This document shows, in pieces, positions 1 to 4,924 of a stretch of 6,363 nucleotides of DNA; the first letter of the stretch is position 1, and each line of letters starts with the position of its first letter. The stretch is from NCBI GenBank assembly GCA_947630345.1, contig CANRHF010000111.1:1-6363 (forward strand). Reading direction: 5' to 3'. Under the pieces are notes generated by a model. The model made no database searches, was not told the origin of the DNA, and saw nothing but the letters and a program-made list of their open reading frames with translations. The DNA is from an uncultured Oscillospiraceae bacterium (GTDB lineage Bacteria; Bacillota; Clostridia; Oscillospirales; Oscillospiraceae). The translations under genes and the position numbers were made by a program.

Positions 1-1
1 G

Positions 2-322
2 TCCGGCATCGACCCCCAGCTTTACGAGGCGGCCACCGTGGACGGCGCGGGAAAGCTGCGGCAGCTGTTCCACATCCCGGAGGAGCAGGCGGAGGCCCTG
101 GCCCCCGGTCAGGGCGGCGTGGTGATTTTGGACGGGGAAAAGGTAGGCGTGTACAAGGACCAAAACGGGCAGCTCCATCCTGTGAACATCCGCTGTCCCC
201 ACCTGGGCTGTGAGCTTAGCTGGAACCCGGATGAAAACGCCTGGGAGTGCCCCTGCCACGGCTCCCGGTTCGACGCCTATGGCCATCTGGTCTCGGGCCC
301 GGCCCAGGAGCCTCTGAATTAA
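2..322 (+). CDS. C-terminal Rieske [2Fe-2S] domain, 5'-partial, joined to an ABC-permease-like segment
   Basis: The frame is open from base 2 to a TAA at 320-322 and the 5' end lies outside the window. Codons from about 77 on encode a complete Rieske domain: CPHLGC (bases 194-211) and CPCH (248-259) fit C-X-H-X15-C-X2-H, giving two Cys and two His ligands, plus the extra Cys in each loop that forms the usual Rieske disulfide. Such domains sit at the C-terminus of DadA-like FAD-dependent oxidoreductases in Firmicutes, where the cluster passes electrons to or from the flavin. The residues ahead of it do not fit an oxidoreductase: bases 26-76 encode EAA-X3-G-X9-I with DGAG, the cytoplasmic EAA loop of binding-protein-dependent sugar ABC permeases. 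The expected X-L-P after the Ile is missing and Rieske linker follows. A GTG at 38 could start a 94-residue protein, but no ribosome site precedes it. The Rieske call is firm; what the whole gene was is not. Confidence 0.8.
   Translation, partial: SGIDPQLYEAATVDGAGKLRQLFHIPEEQAEALAPGQGGVVILDGEKVGVYKDQNGQLHPVNIRCPHLGCELSWNPDENAWECPCHGSRFDAYGHLVSGPAQEPLN
26..76 (+). other. ABC-permease EAA-loop motif fused in frame to the Rieske segment
   Basis: These 17 codons read EAATVDGAGKLRQLFHI. They match the permease consensus EAA-X3-G-X9-I exactly, and the preceding GIDPQLY is also typical of sugar-permease loops. In permeases this loop docks on the ABC ATPase and continues with X-L-P and a transmembrane helix; here it runs straight into PEEQAEALAPG. 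The join lies somewhere around 53-80, where the shared LFHI could be microhomology. It may be a real recombination scar or an assembly join near a contig end. Confidence 0.6.
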
Positions 323-325
323 AAA

Positions 326-349
326 ACGCCGGCGTCATTCCGCCGGCGT
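326..349 (-). terminator. Intrinsic terminator of the DUF5662 gene
   Basis: A perfect 9-bp GC-rich stem (326-334 with 341-349) closes a 6-base loop. Read on the minus strand it is followed by six T (321-326 region), so it terminates the leftward gene. The proximal arm lies inside the last codons and the stop at 335-337 lies in the loop. Rightward transcription from the Rieske gene meets the same stem but no T tract follows, so termination in that direction should be weak. Confidence 0.8.
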
Positions 350-895
350 CTCCTCCCAGGGAAAGGGCTTTCCCTTGAGGACGCTGTTTTTCAGATATCG
401 GAAGGTTTCCTTTTCCCCCCGGTCCCGGAGCATGGTCAGGATGTACTCCAGCTCCCGCTGGGTCTGGGGGTGCATCTCGATCCGGTCCTTGCTGCGCAGG
501 AAGTATTCCAGGGCCGAGGCGTCGGTGTAGTTTTTCCCCTGGTAGATCAGGCAGGCGGCCCGGCGGTCCATCACCATCTCCACCAGATAGCGCCGGGGCA
601 TGGGCACCGGGGCATAGCGCTTGGTGGTCAGGTCCAGATCGGTCCAGTATTCAAAGTGGTGGCGGTTGCGGCCCTTGTGGTGCATCCAGGCCAGAGAGTA
701 GCCTCGATCCTCCCGCTCGGCGGTGTTGGGGCTGCGGGTGCCTTGAAAGTACTTGGCCCCGTTCCAAAATTCCACGGGGCTGTACTTGGACAGGTCATGG
801 GTCAACCCCTGATAGTATAGACCCACCCGGAAGCACCCGGCCAGCACCGCGTGGCGGTGCCGGGTGATGGTCCAAAAATGCTGCCAGGCCTTCAT
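335..895 (-). CDS. DUF5662 family protein (uncharacterised, His/Asp-rich)
   Basis: A 186-residue soluble protein that I recognise as DUF5662, a family of unknown function found in Firmicutes and phages. Conserved-looking blocks are GLTHDLSKYSPVEF (residues 30-43), GTRSPN (52-57) and the WMHHKGRN-HHFEYW region (70-84). H13/H15, H33-D34, H72-H73, H79-H80 and D110 are arranged much as in HD-type metal phosphohydrolases; that likeness is my inference, not an established activity. No signal peptide or membrane segment is visible. The ATG at 893-895 follows AAAGGAGG (minus strand, 904-911) at 8 bases, which fixes the start. A promoter lies at 926-954, and the gene ends in its own hairpin terminator, so it is probably monocistronic. 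It converges on the Rieske gene, with 12 bases between the two stop codons. Confidence 0.85.
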   Translation of the reverse strand: MKAWQHFWTITRHRHAVLAGCFRVGLYYQGLTHDLSKYSPVEFWNGAKYFQGTRSPNTAEREDRGYSLAWMHHKGRNRHHFEYWTDLDLTTKRYAPVPMPRRYLVEMVMDRRAACLIYQGKNYTDASALEYFLRSKDRIEMHPQTQRELEYILTMLRDRGEKETFRYLKNSVLKGKPFPWEETPAE

Positions 896-925
896 GGGCG
901 GCGCCTCCTTTGCGGTACTGCGGCT

Positions 926-954
926 ATTATACCCCCGACGAAATCAAATTGCAA
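926..954 (-). promoter_or_regulatory. Promoter of the DUF5662 gene
   Basis: On the minus strand TTGCAA (949-954) and TATAAT (926-931) are 17 bases apart, a good housekeeping-sigma promoter. Transcription would start near 919, leaving a short leader with the GGAGG site at 904-911. Confidence 0.7.
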
Positions 955-973
955 GCGGACAAATGGGTTTTAT

Positions 974-1022
974 GTAAATTAGACTAAACTGTAAAATTTT
1001 TATGAAATTTTTGTAAATTTAC
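974..1022. promoter_or_regulatory. AT-rich phased A-tract / UP-element-like region
   Basis: AAATTTTT occurs at 994-1001 and 1005-1012, and AAATTT at 1015-1020. These steps of 11 and 10 bases match one helical turn. GTAAATTTAC (1013-1022) is a perfect palindrome ending 2 bases before the -35 box at 1025, and TTAG-A-CTAA (979-987) is a second small palindrome. The phasing suggests an UP element or intrinsic bend, or a repressor or activator site, for the promoter at 1025-1053. Confidence 0.45.
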
Positions 1023-1024
1023 CA

Positions 1025-1053
1025 TTGACGAAGAGGGCCTTCCGTGCTATAAT
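1025..1053 (+). promoter_or_regulatory. Near-consensus extended -10 promoter of the small peptide gene
   Basis: TTGACG (1025-1030) and TATAAT (1048-1053) are 17 bases apart, with TGC directly before the -10 (extended -10). Transcription should begin near 1060, giving a leader of about 46 bases to the GTG at 1106. This is the strongest-looking promoter in the window. Confidence 0.8.
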
Positions 1054-1105
1054 GATACCATCCAAAAGTATTACAGAGAGAAAAAACAAGTAAGGAGGGA
1101 TTACC

Positions 1106-1267
1106 GTGAAGCTGGCGAGGAACTTAGGGGTATTGATCCTGTGCGCCCTGTTGGTGGCGGCTATGTGGCTGGGAACAGTCCCGGCAAAGGCGGAACACTA
1201 TGACGGACAAGAGACGACCCAGCTCCGGACCGCCCTCCCCCAGGAGGACGGCATGGAGAGCCGGTAA
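1106..1267 (+). CDS. Small predicted secreted peptide, 53 residues, no recognised family
   Basis: A short gene with a GTG start preceded by TAAGGAGGG (1091-1099) at 6 bases. The product has a classic signal peptide: basic start (KLAR), a hydrophobic core of about 18 residues (GVLILCALLVAAMWLGTV) and a likely signal-peptidase I site after PAKA (residues 26-29). The mature part would be about 24 residues, hydrophilic and acidic (EHYDGQE..., ending GMESR). The single Cys at 13 is not in a lipobox. A near-consensus promoter, strong ribosome site and own terminator support a real gene despite its size. I recognise no homologue; it could be a signalling peptide, an envelope-associated peptide or an inhibitor, and nothing visible decides among these. 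It is also possible that the helix stays uncleaved as a membrane anchor. Confidence 0.7.
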   Translation: MKLARNLGVLILCALLVAAMWLGTVPAKAEHYDGQETTQLRTALPQEDGMESR

Positions 1268-1281
1268 ACATCCATAGCGAA

Positions 1282-1310
1282 GGAGGGCCCGACCAGGCCC
1301 TCCCTTTTTT
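1282..1310 (+). terminator. Intrinsic terminator of the small peptide gene
   Basis: GGAGGGCC (1282-1289) pairs with GGCCCTCC (1296-1303) around a 6-base loop and is followed by CTTTTTT (1304-1310). It lies 15 bases after the stop codon and is oriented for the rightward peptide gene. Confidence 0.85.
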
Positions 1311-1337
1311 CGGCCCGGGGACGTCCCGGGCCGCGTT
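1311..1337. terminator. Second GC-rich hairpin between convergent genes
   Basis: CGGCCCGGG (1311-1319) pairs perfectly with CCCGGGCCG (1325-1333) around a 5-base loop. It follows directly on the first terminator and is followed rightward by CG and TTTT (1336-1339). On the minus strand it lies just past the stop of the ECF gene but runs into A residues, not T, so it is a better rightward backup terminator than a leftward one. It may still protect the 3' end of the ECF transcript. Confidence 0.5.
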
Positions 1338-2096
1338 TTATAATCTTGGCAGCAGATCGGTCTTCCGCAGGGCCGGGCGAATGGCGAGGTACAGCAGGTA
1401 AGCGCAGATCATGGCCAGCAGGGCGTTGACCCCGGTGGTGACGGCGCCCATTTTGGCCCAAATATCCGCCGCCTCCTGGGGGACCCCCAGAACATACATC
1501 TTGTAAAAATAGCCCACCAGGGGGTCCGCCACGATGTTGAAGCCCATCCCGGCAACGCAGGCCAGGCCCGCCCCCAGGTTTACCCGGGACTCCTCCTCCC
1601 GGCTGATGTGGAACAGCCGGTGGGCCACAAACCCGGTCACCGCGCCGATGCAGAGCTTGAGCAGGAAGGTTTTGGGGGCGGAGGTGAGATAGCCGGAGGT
1701 GAAATCCGCCAGGGTCAGGCCGATGGCCCCGGACATCCCGCCCCAGAAGCTCCCCAAAAACAGAGCCGCCAGGACGCAGAACACGTTGCCCAGGTGAAAG
1801 GCGGTCTTCTCCGTGCCCACGGGAATGTCGATCCGCAGATAGGCAAAGCCGATGTAGCACAGGGCCGCGAACAGCGCCGCCATGGTGACGGTGCCCACGT
1901 CCGCCTTTTTCCGCTGAGGATGGAGGGCGGTCAGCACGGCGGCCAGGCCCGCCAGGGCCAGGATCAGCCCCAGAGCGAACAGCACGGTCCAGAGATTGAC
2001 TTCCCCGGCCAGCGCCGCGTCCCGGGTGAAGGCCGCCAGCAGCCCGCCGGCAACGGCGGTACCCAGGCCGCAGAGGATCAGGATCTTCTTATTCAT
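1338..2096 (-). CDS. ECF transporter S component (riboflavin-type fold, ECF-ribofla_trS-like) with two extra N-terminal helices
   Basis: A 252-residue membrane protein. Residues from about 69 on form the six-helix core of an energy-coupling-factor substrate-binding (S) component: MAALFAALCYIGFAYLRIDIPVG, then TAFHLGNVFCVLAALFLG, and the DFTSGY and FNIVADPLVGY regions. AALFAA (73-78) supplies the AxxxA helix-packing motif that contacts the EcfT subunit. S components bind a vitamin or other small molecule and share an EcfA/EcfA'/T module, here not in the window. Two further hydrophobic segments (about 5-24 and 35-58) precede the core, which is unusual. The ATG at 2094-2096 follows GGAGG (2104-2108) at 7 bases; an in-frame ATG at 2316-2318 would run through the divergent nagB promoter and start and is rejected. 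The substrate cannot be told; no riboswitch is visible, since the predicted leader is only about 20 bases. It is divergent from nagB. Confidence 0.85.
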   Translation of the reverse strand: MNKKILILCGLGTAVAGGLLAAFTRDAALAGEVNLWTVLFALGLILALAGLAAVLTALHPQRKKADVGTVTMAALFAALCYIGFAYLRIDIPVGTEKTAFHLGNVFCVLAALFLGSFWGGMSGAIGLTLADFTSGYLTSAPKTFLLKLCIGAVTGFVAHRLFHISREEESRVNLGAGLACVAGMGFNIVADPLVGYFYKMYVLGVPQEAADIWAKMGAVTTGVNALLAMICAYLLYLAIRPALRKTDLLPRL

Positions 2097-2124
2097 GGTA
2101 ACGCCTCCAATATTTGCTGCCCAC

Positions 2125-2153
2125 ATTGTAGCACAAGCTGGTAATAAAAACAG
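2125..2153 (-). promoter_or_regulatory. Promoter of the ECF S component gene
   Basis: On the minus strand TACAAT (2125-2130) is preceded by TGC, making an extended -10. A weak -35 CTGTTT (2148-2153) lies 17 bases upstream. The start would be near 2118, with the ribosome site at 2104-2108. The -35 is embedded in a TGGTA(N10)TACCA inverted repeat (2139-2158). Confidence 0.5.
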
Positions 2154-2158
2154 TACCA
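2139..2158. promoter_or_regulatory. Possible operator over the ECF promoter
   Basis: TGGTA (2139-2143) and TACCA (2154-2158) form an inverted repeat with a 10-base spacer over the -35 region. The right half, read on the minus strand, is TGGTACTGT, the same nine bases as in the nagB-side site at 2238-2246. Confidence 0.35.
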
Positions 2159-2237
2159 ATTTAGTCCTATTTTTGATGACCAGAAAAGACGTGCCGAATA
2201 TTACCGAGTTTTTGCATAAAATGCTGAACTTTTTCGA

Positions 2238-2250
2238 TGGTACTGTACAA
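2238..2250. promoter_or_regulatory. Possible operator over the nagB promoter
   Basis: TGGTAC-T-GTACAA is a near-perfect odd-centred palindrome (5 of 6 arm pairs) covering most of the nagB -35 box. TGGT...ACCA symmetry is reminiscent of GntR/HutC-type operators such as those of NagR/DasR, but the core differs from their TGGTNTAGACCA consensus, so the regulator is not identified. Repression by steric block is inferred from position. Confidence 0.4.
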
Positions 2251-2272
2251 ATTAGACGAAATAATATATACT
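2244..2272 (+). promoter_or_regulatory. Promoter of nagB
   Basis: TGTACA (2244-2249) and TATACT (2267-2272) are 17 bases apart. The start would be near 2279, about 29 bases before the ATG, leaving room for the CGGAGGG ribosome site at 2295-2301. Confidence 0.6.
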
Positions 2273-2307
2273 TACAGCACAAAAACAACTCTTTCGGAGG
2301 GATTGCT

Positions 2308-3048
2308 ATGCGCATCATCCGCGGAAAAGATTACCAGGAGGTCAGCTGGATTACGGCCCGGATCATCGCCGCCCAGGTGCTTCTGAAGCCGGAGAGCGTC
2401 CTGGGCCTGGCCACGGGCGGCAGCCCGCTGGGAACCTACGCCAACCTGGTGGATGCCTACCGGCGGGGGGAGCTGGATTTTTCCCGGGTCCGCACGGTGA
2501 ATTTAGATGAGTACGTCGGGCTGGGACCGGAGCACCCCCAGAGCTATGCTTTCTATATGCGCCGGAATCTGTTTGACCATGTGAATCTGGATCCCGGCAA
2601 TACCTTCCTGCCCGACGGGCTGGCCCGGGACGCCGGGGAGGAGTGCGCCCGGTACGACCGGTTGCTGGAAAGCCTGGGCGGCCTGGACCTTCAGCTGTTG
2701 GGGCTGGGGGGCAACGGCCACATCGGCTTCAATGAGCCGGGGGAGGCGTTCCTGCTGCCCACCCACCGGGTGGCTCTGGCGGAGTCCACGATCAGCGCCA
2801 ACGCCCGGTTTTTTGAAAGCCGGGAGGAGGTGCCCCGCTGGGCCTATACCGTGGGCATTCGGGGCATCCTGGCCGCCAGGAAAATCATCATGGTGGCCAC
2901 GGGGATCGCCAAGGCCCAGGCGGTGCGCGACGTGTTTTTCGGGCCGGTGACGCCCAGAGTGCCGGGCTCGATCCTACAGCTCCACCCGGACGTGACCCTG
3001 GTGGGGGACCCGGAGGCCCTTTCCCTGACGCCCACGGAAGACCGTTAA
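2308..3048 (+). CDS. nagB: Glucosamine-6-phosphate deaminase
   Basis: A cytosolic enzyme converting glucosamine 6-phosphate to fructose 6-phosphate and ammonia, the last step feeding amino sugars into glycolysis. At 246 residues it has the normal length of the shorter Firmicute form. Visible family motifs are ATGGSPLGTY (35-44, phosphate loop), LDEYVGL (66-72, with the catalytic Asp67), LGGNGHIGFNEPG (133-145, with His138 and Glu143) and ATGIAKAQAV (197-206, with a Lys for the phosphate). Where E. coli has Asp141 in NDGH this protein has Asn136 (GNGH), which I believe is common in Firmicute NagB and does not suggest loss of activity. The ATG at 2308 follows GGAGGG (2296-2301) at 6 bases; the frame stays open much further upstream but only through antisense ECF sequence. 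There is no nagA or PTS gene alongside. It has its own promoter, candidate operator and terminator. Confidence 0.95.
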   Translation: MRIIRGKDYQEVSWITARIIAAQVLLKPESVLGLATGGSPLGTYANLVDAYRRGELDFSRVRTVNLDEYVGLGPEHPQSYAFYMRRNLFDHVNLDPGNTFLPDGLARDAGEECARYDRLLESLGGLDLQLLGLGGNGHIGFNEPGEAFLLPTHRVALAESTISANARFFESREEVPRWAYTVGIRGILAARKIIMVATGIAKAQAVRDVFFGPVTPRVPGSILQLHPDVTLVGDPEALSLTPTEDR

Positions 3049-3055
3049 ACGGCCC

Positions 3056-3088
3056 GGCAGCGTCCGCTCATGGCGGACGCCGCCTTTT
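3056..3088 (+). terminator. Intrinsic terminator of nagB
   Basis: GCGTCCGC (3060-3067) pairs with GCGGACGC (3073-3080) around a 5-base loop. The stem extends by GGC/GCC beyond one A-C mismatch (3056-3058 with 3082-3084) and is followed by TTTT (3085-3088). It starts 7 bases after the nagB stop. Confidence 0.85.
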
Positions 3089-3091
3089 ATC

Positions 3092-3120
3092 TTGCAATTT
3101 ATAGGAAGACATGGTACAAT
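3092..3120 (+). promoter_or_regulatory. Promoter of the glycosyltransferase gene
   Basis: TTGCAA (3092-3097) and TACAAT (3115-3120) are 17 bases apart, directly after the nagB terminator. Transcription would begin near 3127, a leader of about 30 bases. Confidence 0.75.
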
Positions 3121-3155
3121 ACCTGACAAGTTGACCGAAAAAGGATGTGTCTGAC

Positions 3156-4271
3156 TTGAAGGTGCTGATGCTCTCCTGCAACACCGGGGAGGGTCACAAT
3201 TCCACTGCTCGGGCGGTGATGGAGGCTCTGGAGGAAAGAGGGGTCTCCTGCCGGCTGGAGGATGCTCTGGCCTGCCTGTCCCCCCGGTTTTCCAAATTTG
3301 TCTGCAACTGGCATGTGCGGCTCTATAAGTACGGGCCGATGCTGATCGACGCCAGCTACCGCGCCATGGAACACAACCCCGCGGAGCCCGAGGAGGCCAC
3401 CCCGGTCTACGAACTGCTGGCCATGGGGGCGGAGCGGCTGCATGACCTGCTGCGGGAAGGCGGCTACGGGGCGGTGCTGTGTACCCATGTGTTCGCCGGG
3501 CTGATGATGACCGAGGTGCGGCGGGTTTGGGGAGCGGAAATGCCCTGCTACTTTGCGGCCACAGACTATACCTGCTCCCCCACCGTGGAGAGCTGCCAGC
3601 TGGACGGCTACTTTCTCCCGGCGGAGGATCTGATCCCGGAATTTGCCGCCGTCGGGCTTCCAAAAGAGAAGCTGCTGCCCACCGGGATCCCCACCTGTCG
3701 TGTTTTTCGGAGCAGGGGAGACCGGGCCCAGGCCCGCCGGGCCCTTCGCCTGCCGGCAGAGGGAGCGCTGGCGCTGCTGCTGGGCGGCAGTATGGGAGCG
3801 GGGCCCATTCGGAAAATCGCCATGGGCCTGCTGGAGAAGTCCGGCGCCACGGTAGCGGCGGTCTGCGGGAACAACGAAGACCTCTGCCGGAGCCTGGAGG
3901 AGCTGTCCGATCCCCGACTGCGGGTGGTGGGCTTTACCAGCCGGATCGCCGAGTACATGGACGCGGTGGATCTGATCGTCACCAAGCCCGGAGGCCTCAC
4001 CGTCACCGAGGCGGCCTGCAAGCACGTTCCCATGGTGCTGATCAATGCCGTGGGTGGCTGTGAGCGGCGGAATTTTGAATACTTTCTGTCCCGGGACTGC
4101 GCCATGGGCAGCGAGGACCCGAAGGAGGCGGCGGAGATGGCGGCCTTCCTGGTTCAGGATCCCGCCCGGCGACAGGCCATAGCGGACAATCTGGCGGCAC
4201 GGTTCCCGGGCGCGGCGGCAGATCGAATCGCCCAGATCCTGCTTGCCGGAATGGGGGCGGACGGCGTATAG
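3156..4271 (+). CDS. GT28 glycosyltransferase, MGDG-synthase / diacylglycerol glucosyltransferase-like
   Basis: A 371-residue GT-B fold enzyme. The N-terminal half carries the MGDG-synthase-type domain, with LSCNTGEGHNS near residues 6-16 as its hallmark. The C-terminal half is of the glycosyltransferase-28 type, with LLGGSMGAGP (about 208-217) and the sugar-nucleotide-binding KPGGLTVTEA (about 277-286). Members, like UgtP, move a hexose from a nucleotide sugar to diacylglycerol at the inner membrane face to make glycolipids; the exact donor and acceptor here are unknown. I prefer the TTG at 3156: AAAAAGGA (3138-3145) lies 10 bases ahead, and the product then begins MKVLMLSCNTGEGHN, as family members do. 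The GTG at 3147 is only one base from that ribosome site, so it is unlikely, though it would add just three residues. No transmembrane segment is seen, fitting a peripheral membrane enzyme. Rubrerythrin begins 47 bases downstream with no terminator between, so some read-through is likely. Confidence 0.85.
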   Translation: MKVLMLSCNTGEGHNSTARAVMEALEERGVSCRLEDALACLSPRFSKFVCNWHVRLYKYGPMLIDASYRAMEHNPAEPEEATPVYELLAMGAERLHDLLREGGYGAVLCTHVFAGLMMTEVRRVWGAEMPCYFAATDYTCSPTVESCQLDGYFLPAEDLIPEFAAVGLPKEKLLPTGIPTCRVFRSRGDRAQARRALRLPAEGALALLLGGSMGAGPIRKIAMGLLEKSGATVAAVCGNNEDLCRSLEELSDPRLRVVGFTSRIAEYMDAVDLIVTKPGGLTVTEAACKHVPMVLINAVGGCERRNFEYFLSRDCAMGSEDPKEAAEMAAFLVQDPARRQAIADNLAARFPGAAADRIAQILLAGMGADGV

Positions 4272-4272
4272 T
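4243..4272 (+). promoter_or_regulatory. Weak candidate promoter for rubrerythrin
   Basis: TTGCCG (4243-4248) and TATAGT (4267-4272) are 18 bases apart, inside the end of the glycosyltransferase gene and over its stop codon. It is only a moderate match; without it rubrerythrin would be read from the glycosyltransferase promoter. Confidence 0.3.
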
Positions 4273-4318
4273 TTTCCCGGCCCATGGGCATACTGCCTTT
4301 TATAAAGGAGGCATTGCC

Positions 4319-4918
4319 ATGGAAGCAAGCAATCGCGAAACCCTTGAAAACTTGGCCCGGTCCTTTGCCGGGGAGGCCCAGGCCCGCACCCGCTACACCG
4401 TCTACGCCCAGGTGGCCCGGAAGGAGGGCCAGGAATGGATCGCCCGAGTCTTTGAGGAGACCGCCGCCAACGAGGCGGTCCACGCCGAGGAATTTTTGGA
4501 GCAGCTGCAAAAAATGGGCGGCTGCGCCGACAACATCGATATTTCCGGCGGCTATCCCTTCCAGCTGGGCAGCACGGCGGAGAATCTGGCCTACGCCGCC
4601 GCCGGAGAAGCCCATGAGCATGATGAGGTTTATCCGGCATTCGCGGAGGCGGCTCGCCGGGAGGGCTGCGATGAGGCCGCCCGGCTCTGGCTGCAAATCG
4701 CCCGGATCGAGGGCGTCCACCACAACGCGTTCCAGAGCCTGTACGACCAGTACACCTCCGGGACCCTGCACGAGAAGGAACAGCCCATCACCTGGCGCTG
4801 TCTGAACTGCGGCTACACCTACGAAAGCGTCCGTGCCTGCGATCCCTGCCCCGTGTGCGACAAGCCCAAGGGCTACCAGGCGGGGGAACTGAATGAGCGG
4901 CAGCTCATGGGGAAATAG
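4319..4918 (+). CDS. rbr: Rubrerythrin
   Basis: A 199-residue cytosolic non-haem iron protein that reduces hydrogen peroxide in anaerobes, using electrons from NAD(P)H through rubredoxin-type carriers. The N-terminal four-helix ferritin-like domain (about 1-145) keeps the diiron ligands at the family spacing: Glu19 (GEAQAR), Glu52 and His55 (NEAVHAEE), Glu97 and Glu100 (GEAHEHDEVYP), Glu131 and His134 (IEGVHH). The C-terminal rubredoxin-like domain has Cys161-X2-Cys164 and Cys177-X2-Cys180 for one iron, plus an extra Cys174. Length and domain order are normal. The ATG at 4319 follows AAAGGAGG (4304-4311) at 7 bases. Part of that ribosome site can pair in a small CCTTT-TAT-AAAGG stem (4296-4308). 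It lies 47 bases after the glycosyltransferase and ends before a weak terminator. Confidence 0.95.
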   Translation: MEASNRETLENLARSFAGEAQARTRYTVYAQVARKEGQEWIARVFEETAANEAVHAEEFLEQLQKMGGCADNIDISGGYPFQLGSTAENLAYAAAGEAHEHDEVYPAFAEAARREGCDEAARLWLQIARIEGVHHNAFQSLYDQYTSGTLHEKEQPITWRCLNCGYTYESVRACDPCPVCDKPKGYQAGELNERQLMGK

Positions 4919-4924
4919 GGTGAA

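Noticed and set aside
1198..1860. Open frame on the minus strand overlapping the ECF gene and the small peptide
   Set aside because: It has a shadow-frame composition, no ribosome site, and crosses both terminator hairpins.
2097..2124. Riboswitch in the ECF gene leader
   Set aside because: The predicted leader is only about 20 bases, too short for any known aptamer; a riboswitch would need a promoter further upstream, which I do not see.
1996..2307. In-frame upstream extension of nagB by about 100 codons
   Set aside because: The extension is antisense to the ECF gene and the intergenic control region; NagB homologues begin with the MRII-type start at 2308, which has a good ribosome site.
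2097..2318. In-frame upstream extension of the ECF gene to an ATG at 2316-2318
   Set aside because: It would run through the nagB promoter and start, the added residues look like chance translation of AT-rich DNA, and the ATG at 2094-2096 has a well-placed GGAGG and its own promoter.
3147..3155. GTG start of the glycosyltransferase at 3147
   Set aside because: The only ribosome site ends one base before it, too close to work. The TTG at 3156 has 10-base spacing and gives the family-like MKVLMLSCNTGEGHN start.
3099..4640. Long open frame on the minus strand, about 513 codons
   Set aside because: It is antisense to the glycosyltransferase and part of rubrerythrin, is rich in Pro, Arg, Gly and His as expected for shadow frames in GC-rich genes, and has no recognisable domain.
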